DNA of 5,701 nucleotides. It comes from Parachlamydiaceae bacterium. GTDB taxonomy: Bacteria; Chlamydiota; Chlamydiia; Chlamydiales; Parachlamydiaceae. Location of the stretch: the NCBI GenBank assembly GCA_003164155.1, contig PLSG01000190.1, positions 2,054 through 7,754 of the forward strand. Direction: 5' to 3'. Under the pieces are notes generated by a model. That model was not told the DNA's origin, ran no database searches, and was given only the letters and a program-made list of their open reading frames with translations. How positions within the stretch are numbered: the stretch's first letter is position 1; each line of letters starts with the position of its first letter. This document shows positions 1 to 4,666 of this stretch, one piece after another. The translations under genes were made by a program, and so were the position numbers.

Positions 1-1
1 C

Positions 2-1840
2 TATGCCGAACTAGAAAATGGAAAAATCCTGCAAGCCAATAAAATTGAAGTAGCCAATAGCCTGGTTCCCCAGTATGGGTTTACATTGCAAAGCGAATTG
101 CCTGCGGGGAGCTCACTTAAAATCATTATCGGGAGTCCTGAAAAAAACAAAAAATCCGATGGCAATGTCGCCCAGACAACTTCCCAAAGAAGGCGCACCT
201 TTCTGCTCTACATAGACACTACAGGGAAAGGGAATCACTTTGAAGAACCCGAGGTCTTCTCTTTGGACATTCGAGGAGCTCAACTACATACCGTGCACGT
301 CTTGGCTCCATCCTTTGTAACCAAAAATAAGCGCTTCGATATCATACTGCGCTTTGAGGATCAATTTGGCAATCTCACAAACTTCGCCCCCCCCGAGACG
401 CTCATAGAGTTGTCTTATGAACACTTGCGCGAAAACCTCAAATGGAAGCTCTTTGTGCCAGAGACAGGCTTCATAGCATTGCCTAACCTCTATTTCAATG
501 AGCCCGGCATCTACACGATTCAGCTCTATAACACACTCACCAAAGAATTTTTCTGCTCTCCACCCATAAAGTGCTTTGCAGAGAGTCACAAGAACCTTTT
601 CTGGGGACTGCTTCATGGGGAATCGGAGCGGATCGACTCAACCGAGAATATTGAAAATTGCTTAAGGCATTTTCGCGATGAAAAAGCCCTGAACTTCTTC
701 GCCATCTCACCTTGCGAAAGCCAAGAAGAAACATCAAACGAGCTATGGAAAACCCTCTCGCAAAACGTAGTTGAATTTGATGAAGAAGATCGCTTTGCAA
801 CCTACCTCGGATTTCAATTCGTCGGAAGCAAAATGGAAGAGGGAGTGCGCCAAATCGTCTATAGCAAGGACAATAAGCAGATCTTGCGCAAAAAAGACGC
901 CAAAAGCAACACTCTCAAAAAAATCTATAAAAGTTTTGCACCCAAAGAAATCATAGCTATCCCCTCGTTCACTATGGGGAAAGGCTTTGAATTTGACTTT
1001 TCAGAATTTGAGCCCGATTATGAGCGCGTGGTAGAGATATACAATTCATGGGGATCGTCAGAATGTTTGGCTAAAGAGGGCAACCCGCGCCCCATCCAAA
1101 CTCCAGATAAAAGTGGCATATCCGAAAGCATCGAAGGCTCTGTGCAAAAAGCCTTACAAGCCAATTGCAGATTTGGCTTTGTGGCTGGTGGTTTAGACGA
1201 CAGGGGCCCTTATGCCGCTTTATTTGAAAGTGATCAAACGCAATACAGCCCTGGCCTTACGGCTATAATCTCCCCTGCGCATACTAAGCAGGCATTCTTT
1301 GATGCTCTGTATAACAGGGCCTGTTACGCCACTACCGGACAGCGCATTATTGTAGGCGTCTTTATCGCTGAAGCTCCCATGGGCAGCGAGATCTCTACCG
1401 CAGACAAACACGGATTGCTGATCAACCGACACATTTCAGGCTATGTGGCCGGTACGACAAAACTGGCAAAAATTGAAATTGTGCGCAACGGCAAAGTCAT
1501 TAAAACGTTTAATCCAGAAAGCTATTCCCTCAACTTCACTTATGACGATATGACTCCCTTGGAAAAAGTCGTTTTCAGTGCAAGTAAAGGAAAGCCTCCC
1601 TTTGTCTATTACTATTTGCGCGTCATCCAAGAAGACGGGCACATGGCTTGGAGCTCACCCATATGGGTGGATCTGCTACCTCCCAGTGCGGCAAAGAGCG
1701 AAGCGCGCCGTGCAGCGCGTCTTTCAAAAAAGCCAGTAGAGACCTTTGACTTCCATCGCGAAGAAGAGGAAGAAGAAATTGAGGAAGTAGAGGAAGACGA
1801 AGAAGATGTAGACGAGATTGGAGAGGAACCAAACGTATAG
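2..1840 (+). CDS. DUF3604 / PHP-like domain protein, 5'-truncated by the window
   Basis: The reading frame is open from the first complete codon at 2 to the TAG at 1838-1840, giving 612 residues. The true start lies upstream, and the TTG at 86 is only an internal codon. About nt 287-580 resembles the beta-rich Ig-like region that precedes the DUF3604 core ('VLAPS', 'RFEDQFGNLTNF', 'GIYTIQLYN'). The core begins at 'NLFWGLLHGES' (593-625) and includes 'GGLDDRGPY' (1187-1213), 'GLTAIISP' (about 1253-1276) and 'DALYNRACYATTGQRI' (from 1301). A final beta-rich part has 'GYVAGTTKLAKIEIVRNGK'. These match the family order W-G-D-x-H-G-H, G-G-S-D-D-H, C-Y-A-T-T-G, V-R-N-G. The family is related to PHP-type metal-dependent hydrolases, but the usual His/Asp ligand positions are mostly replaced here, so catalysis is doubtful. 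The C-terminus is an Arg/Lys-rich stretch followed by a highly acidic tail (1760-1828). Family assignment is good; function is unknown. Confidence 0.82.
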   Translation, partial: YAELENGKILQANKIEVANSLVPQYGFTLQSELPAGSSLKIIIGSPEKNKKSDGNVAQTTSQRRRTFLLYIDTTGKGNHFEEPEVFSLDIRGAQLHTVHVLAPSFVTKNKRFDIILRFEDQFGNLTNFAPPETLIELSYEHLRENLKWKLFVPETGFIALPNLYFNEPGIYTIQLYNTLTKEFFCSPPIKCFAESHKNLFWGLLHGESERIDSTENIENCLRHFRDEKALNFFAISPCESQEETSNELWKTLSQNVVEFDEEDRFATYLGFQFVGSKMEEGVRQIVYSKDNKQILRKKDAKSNTLKKIYKSFAPKEIIAIPSFTMGKGFEFDFSEFEPDYERVVEIYNSWGSSECLAKEGNPRPIQTPDKSGISESIEGSVQKALQANCRFGFVAGGLDDRGPYAALFESDQTQYSPGLTAIISPAHTKQAFFDALYNRACYATTGQRIIVGVFIAEAPMGSEISTADKHGLLINRHISGYVAGTTKLAKIEIVRNGKVIKTFNPESYSLNFTYDDMTPLEKVVFSASKGKPPFVYYYLRVIQEDGHMAWSSPIWVDLLPPSAAKSEARRAARLSKKPVETFDFHREEEEEEIEEVEEDEEDVDEIGEEPNV

Positions 1841-1891
1841 ACGTTGAGGGTGAAGACATCCTAGCTTCATACCAAATGGGGGTGGAGCATG

Positions 1892-1904
1892 TAGCCCAGG
1901 GCTA
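1892..1904. repeat. 13-bp perfect palindrome downstream of the DUF3604 gene
   Basis: TAGCCC-A-GGGCTA is a perfect 6-bp inverted repeat about a single central base, 52 nt after the stop codon. The flanking stretch 1871-1886 (AAATGGGGGTGG core) resembles GAATGGGGGGGTGAA at 1966-1980. This part may therefore belong to the same family of palindromic intergenic modules as the larger structures that follow. It is too short to act convincingly as a terminator and has no T-tract. No function is assigned. Confidence 0.45.
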
Positions 1905-1914
1905 GAGTGTTGAT

Positions 1915-1949
1915 TTTGTGAGGATTTTACAGTGATAAAATCCCACAAA
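1915..1949 (+). terminator. Hairpin 75 nt after the DUF3604 stop, possible bidirectional terminator
   Basis: The inner stem GGATTTTA (1922-1929) pairs perfectly with TAAAATCC (1936-1943) around the loop CAGTGA. An outer stem TTTGTG (1915-1920) pairs with CACAAA (1944-1949), leaving only A1921 bulged, so 14 pairs form in all. Short T/A-rich runs flank it on both sides (TTTT before, TTTAAT after). That fits a weak intrinsic terminator working on either strand, but the stem is AT-rich and the T-tract is poor. It is the best terminator candidate for the upstream gene. Confidence 0.42.
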
Positions 1950-1954
1950 TTTAA

Positions 1955-1982
1955 TATTCACCCCCGAATGGGGGGGTGAATA
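1955..1982. repeat. 11-bp perfect GC-rich hairpin with C5/G5 stem
   Basis: TATTCACCCCC (1955-1965) is the exact reverse complement of GGGGGTGAATA (1972-1982), with the six-base loop GAATGG. It lies five bases after the preceding hairpin, and a T5 run follows at 1995-1999, 13 bases beyond the stem. That gap is too long for a standard intrinsic terminator. It could be the second half of a tandem terminator or another unit of the palindromic repeat cluster. The G7 run at 1970-1976 lies in its loop and 3' arm. Confidence 0.55.
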
Positions 1983-1995
1983 CCAGTCTTCATCT

Positions 1996-2116
1996 TTTTA
2001 AGAGGGCTATGGTGCTGGATTATTCACCATCCAGCACGCCTACAGCGTGCGGAATTTCGTCCAGCCAACCTAGGGCGATGCCCTAGGCTAATATAAGAAA
2101 GGCCTTCAGCCTTTTA
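1996..2116 (+). repeat. Left arm: hairpin modules H0-H3
   Basis: The left arm contains, in order: H0, GTGCTGGA (2012-2019) pairing with TCCAGCAC (2030-2037); H1, GCACGC-CTACA-GCGTGC (2034-2050); H2, CCTAGGGC-GAT-GCCCTAGG (2069-2087); and H3, AAAGGC-CTTCA-GCCTTT (2098-2114). H0 and H1 share bases 2034-2037, so they are mutually exclusive. The linkers are GGAATTTCGTCCAGCCAA and CTAATATAAG. The regular hairpin-linker-hairpin layout looks like a mobile palindromic intergenic repeat unit rather than chance sequence. Confidence 0.75.
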
Positions 2117-2150
2117 GGATGTGTCATGATCGTGTTTTCATTACTCTTCA

Positions 2151-2271
2151 TAAAAGGCTGAAAGCCTTTCTTATATTAGCCTAGGGCATCGCCCTAGGTT
2201 GGCTGGGCGAAATTCCGCACGCTGTAGGCGTGCTGTATAGCGAATAATCCAGCACCATAGCCCTCTTAAAA
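2151..2271 (-). repeat. Right arm: inverted copy of hairpin modules
   Basis: This is the same unit in opposite orientation. H3' is AAAGGC-TGAAA-GCCTTT (2153-2169), H2' is CCTAGGGC-ATC-GCCCTAGG (2180-2198) and H1' is GCACGC-TGTAG-GCGTGC (2217-2233). The H0 stem is shortened by the difference opposite 2031. The H1, H2 and H3 stems are identical to those of the left arm; differences lie in loops, linkers and H0. Confidence 0.75.
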
Positions 2272-2294
2272 TTTGGATTAATAGAGCTTTCTCC
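2272..2294 (+). promoter_or_regulatory. Short leader of the ccsA-type gene with weak ribosome-binding site
   Basis: Only 23 nt separate the inverted repeat from the ATG at 2295. AGAG at 2283-2286 is the only purine run at a usable distance (8 nt) and is a weak Shine-Dalgarno match. No convincing -35/-10 pair fits in this space. The promoter must therefore lie within or upstream of the inverted repeat, or the gene depends on read-through. The start is preferred because a good signal peptide follows directly. Confidence 0.35.
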
Positions 2295-4490
2295 ATGAAA
2301 TTTTGCACCCTTCTAATTGCACTCGTCTGGCTGAATTTAACCAGCATTGCCCATGGGGCTGATTCGAATATGCCGGGGCTGATGCCAACCTCTAGCCTGG
2401 AGCTTGTACCTGTAGCCAGCAAAGGGCGGATAGCTCCATCAGATGCCTATGCCCGCCTATGGCTTTTTGATCTCTACCACAACCTCAAAATAAAAGCAGC
2501 TCATCGCGCCGCCTTTCACCCTTCGGCTGGATCGGCACTGGAACTGCTCTGGAAAATGCATTTTCTTGGGCACACACCTTGGGATGATGCCCCTCTGTTT
2601 TGGCTGCCATCGGCGCAGCTCAAAATTTTGCTTGGGCTGCAACCTAAGGAAGACAATTTTAGCTTCAACCAATTATATACCAGCCTTTACAGCGATAAAA
2701 ACATAAATGCGGCCGTCTACAGCCAGTTGACAACCTATCACTTCCTGGTAAACTATACAGATCCTCACAATCGATTGAGGAGTGAGAAATACGAAGTCAT
2801 CCCTCTCTCATCCGGATTATGGGCCCAGTTCCAAGGCGATGATGTGGCCATTGCCGCGACTCCACATGCTAAACCATGGCAATCTCTATCAGCGGGCATG
2901 GTCATAGCCCAAAATGTCCGCAAAAATGCGCTTGAGATAGTGCGCGCTTGGAAAAAAACGACAGAAGAGCTCAGCCAATTATTAAGCGCGCTCAACGCAT
3001 ATCGCCAAATGAGCTCCGAGACCCCATTTTCAGAGGCATATGAAAGGGAATTAAGCCGCTTGGAATCTGAAGGTCTCCGCCCTAAAGACATCGCCTATCA
3101 GCTGGAGATGCAATTCCCCTTAACCTTGCGTTTAAAGCAAGCTGGCACTTCTCTGCCAGCGCTGCCCAGCCGCCACCAAAAGGGAGAATGGCTTTCACTG
3201 AAAAGCCTTAAGGTAAAAATCTACAATCCTGCCACGCAAAAGCTTGAGCTGCCGGGGAATTTCACGCTGTATTCCGATGCGCAATTTACCACCCTTCGAA
3301 AGGCGTATCTGGAGATAGAAAAGGCCGTCACACAAAGTAGACAAGGCAGGGCAAGCACCTCAACCCCTCTGCCTGGCGATAAAATGAGCGCTGCCAAAGA
3401 GCCTGAAGTTGGCTCTGAAGCCATATCTGAAGACTCTGTCCAATCCCTGGCAAAAGCATTGCAAGACAGCTATGCCAGCTTAATTGGCAAATCCTATGCG
3501 CAAGCTATAGATAAGCAGCTGACTTATCCTTCGGTTCTCCGTCTAAAAGCCGAACAATTCTATCTAAAATACCCTCTAATACCCCTATCAATGGCTTTAT
3601 ATGCCTGTGCGGCTTTGCTGCTAGCGCTTTCTCTTTCACTCAATCCGCTCAGTTCGAAAAAAACGTCCTCCTTGGGAGCTTGGGGAGTAGGCCTGATGGC
3701 TGTGGCTTTTTTTCTGCACACTGGTATCTTGGGATTGCGCTGCCTAATTTTGCAGCGCCCTCCCGTATCCAACATGTTTGAAACAGTCATCTACGTACCA
3801 TGGGTGGCCGTCTTAATCAGCTTTGCGCTGTACTTCACGACCAAACGTTCATGGATCTTGTTAGCTTCTAGTTTTATGGCGCTCGCCATGCTTATCCTTT
3901 TGCAGATCACCCACCTGAGCAGCCACTTGGAGAATGTACAAGCTGTCTTGAACTCGCAATACTGGCTCGTAGTGCACGTTTTGATGATAGTCGGCAGCTA
4001 TGGAGCCTTTGTTCTAAGTGGAGTACTCGCTCACATATACCTCGGCGCATCAGTCTTTAACGCACGAGAAACCGAAAGCATGCGCACGATAGGGAAATTA
4101 ACTCTGCAAACCATCTATATAGGCACTGCCTTGCTCATCCCCGGCACCATATTAGGGGGGGTGTGGGCGGCCGAAAGTTGGGGGCGATTTTGGGATTGGG
4201 ATCCGAAAGAATCGTGGGCGTTTATTTCCAGCTGCATCTATCTCATCTGCATACACACCTTCACCTTCCATCATATACGCTATTTTGGATTAGCTGTAGG
4301 ATCTATCATTGGACTGCAAGCCATCACATTTACCTGGTATGGCGTCAACTACATCCTAGGCACAGGGCTGCACAGTTATGGCTTTGGAAGCGGAGGAGAA
4401 CGGTACTACTACCTCTTCTTGGCTGCAGAGATGCTCTGCTTGGTTTTCGCTGGCATATGGCGAAAATGGCAGCAGCGCTCCGCTGCATAG
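2295..4490 (+). CDS. ccsA: CcsA/ResC-family cytochrome c maturation protein with N-terminal extracytoplasmic domain
   Basis: A complete 731-residue protein, expected to move heme across or present it at the inner membrane for attachment to apocytochromes c (system II). Residues 1-22 look like a signal peptide or first membrane helix. Residues 35-61 carry 'LVPVASKGRIAPSDAYARLW' and residues 99-115 'APLFWLPSAQLKILLGL', motifs I associate with the N-terminal part of long CcsA proteins in some other phyla. A Ser/Pro/Glu-rich linker lies near 349-380. Membrane helices start near 428, 460, 494 and 519, with more after 555. Family hallmarks are H475 with 'RPPVSNMFET' (488-497), 'YWLVVHV' with H561, the WWD heme-binding motif 'WGRFWDWDPKESWAF' (629-643), and 'GVNYILGTGLHSYGFG' with H693. 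The full-length CcsA core (about 430-731) is intact. Classic ResB/CcsB transmembrane helices are not evident in the N-terminal half, so a CcsB partner may lie elsewhere. Confidence is high for the family and lower for the role of residues 23-425. Confidence 0.93.
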   Translation: MKFCTLLIALVWLNLTSIAHGADSNMPGLMPTSSLELVPVASKGRIAPSDAYARLWLFDLYHNLKIKAAHRAAFHPSAGSALELLWKMHFLGHTPWDDAPLFWLPSAQLKILLGLQPKEDNFSFNQLYTSLYSDKNINAAVYSQLTTYHFLVNYTDPHNRLRSEKYEVIPLSSGLWAQFQGDDVAIAATPHAKPWQSLSAGMVIAQNVRKNALEIVRAWKKTTEELSQLLSALNAYRQMSSETPFSEAYERELSRLESEGLRPKDIAYQLEMQFPLTLRLKQAGTSLPALPSRHQKGEWLSLKSLKVKIYNPATQKLELPGNFTLYSDAQFTTLRKAYLEIEKAVTQSRQGRASTSTPLPGDKMSAAKEPEVGSEAISEDSVQSLAKALQDSYASLIGKSYAQAIDKQLTYPSVLRLKAEQFYLKYPLIPLSMALYACAALLLALSLSLNPLSSKKTSSLGAWGVGLMAVAFFLHTGILGLRCLILQRPPVSNMFETVIYVPWVAVLISFALYFTTKRSWILLASSFMALAMLILLQITHLSSHLENVQAVLNSQYWLVVHVLMIVGSYGAFVLSGVLAHIYLGASVFNARETESMRTIGKLTLQTIYIGTALLIPGTILGGVWAAESWGRFWDWDPKESWAFISSCIYLICIHTFTFHHIRYFGLAVGSIIGLQAITFTWYGVNYILGTGLHSYGFGSGGERYYYLFLAAEMLCLVFAGIWRKWQQRSAA

Positions 4491-4551
4491 ACTTTAGAAT
4501 CAATTCCACCCCTTTCGAAAAAACCACAAAATCACACCGATGAGCCATTTG

Positions 4552-4568
4552 AAAGCAAACTTTTTTTT
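4552..4568 (+). terminator. Possible weak terminator (T8 tract) after the ccsA-type gene
   Basis: AAAG (4552-4555) and CTTT (4560-4563) can form a four-pair stem around CAAA, running into eight consecutive T residues (4561-4568), about 60 nt after the stop codon. The stem is too weak for a confident intrinsic terminator, but the T8 run is the only termination-like signal in the spacer. Confidence 0.28.
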
Positions 4569-4666
4569 AGTGTATCTGCTTTTCTTTATGGAAAATATAG
4601 TCCGATTTGTAGTATACCGAGAGCTTTAAATAAACTTTCCTCAACCGTCTAACGTGAAATAAGAGC
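4569..4666 (+). promoter_or_regulatory. AT-rich upstream region of the secretin gene, probable promoter
   Basis: The 176-nt gap and T8 tract suggest that the secretin gene has its own promoter. Candidate elements are TTGTAG (4607-4612) as a -35-like hexamer with an AT-rich TTTAAATAAAC run (4625-4635) as an imperfect -10 region, or TATACC (4613-4618) as a -10 without a clear -35. Neither is a strong consensus match. The AAGAG at 4661-4665 sits only one base before the ATG, too close for an ordinary Shine-Dalgarno, so translation initiation looks weak or unconventional. No other gene is seen in 4491-4666. Confidence 0.3.

Larger units (their letters stand above)
1996..2271. repeat. 276-bp near-perfect inverted repeat with nested palindromes
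   Basis: Arm 1996-2116 and the reverse complement of arm 2151-2271 align without gaps over 121 nt with five mismatches (left-arm positions 2026, 2028, 2031, 2060 and 2104), about 96% identity. They surround a 34-nt spacer (2117-2150). Each arm ends with TTTTAAGAGGGC or its complement. No coding gene is supported inside. The layout could be a fold-back or MITE-like element, two head-to-head copies of a palindromic intergenic repeat, or a gene-conversion product. Because the ends are palindromic, the TTAA at both termini cannot be used as proof of a target-site duplication. The right end is 23 nt before the ccsA start codon, so if the element is transcribed it would form a very long hairpin in the 5' leader. 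Confidence 0.9.

Noticed and set aside
86..88. TTG at 86 as the start of the DUF3604 gene
   Set aside because: The frame stays open back to base 2 with protein-like sequence and no ribosome-binding site at 86, so this codon is internal and the gene is cut by the window edge.
1892..2271. CRISPR array
   Set aside because: The repeats are inverted rather than direct, with only two units and no regularly spaced unique spacers.
1996..2271. Complete insertion sequence
   Set aside because: The 34-nt spacer and the arms encode no transposase, so at most this is a non-autonomous element.
1841..2294. tRNA, rRNA or known riboswitch in the large gap
   Set aside because: No cloverleaf, TPsiC-like motif or recognised aptamer core was seen; the structure is explained by simple palindromes.
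2171..2422. Minus-strand reading frame of 83 codons across the right arm and the ccsA start
   Set aside because: It runs through the inverted repeat and then antisense to a signal peptide region, has no family signature, and is explained by the overlapping gene.
4163..4543. Plus-strand 126-codon frame overlapping the end of the ccsA-type gene
   Set aside because: It is out of frame with the WWD region of CcsA, has no sensible composition as a membrane or soluble protein, and is a shadow.
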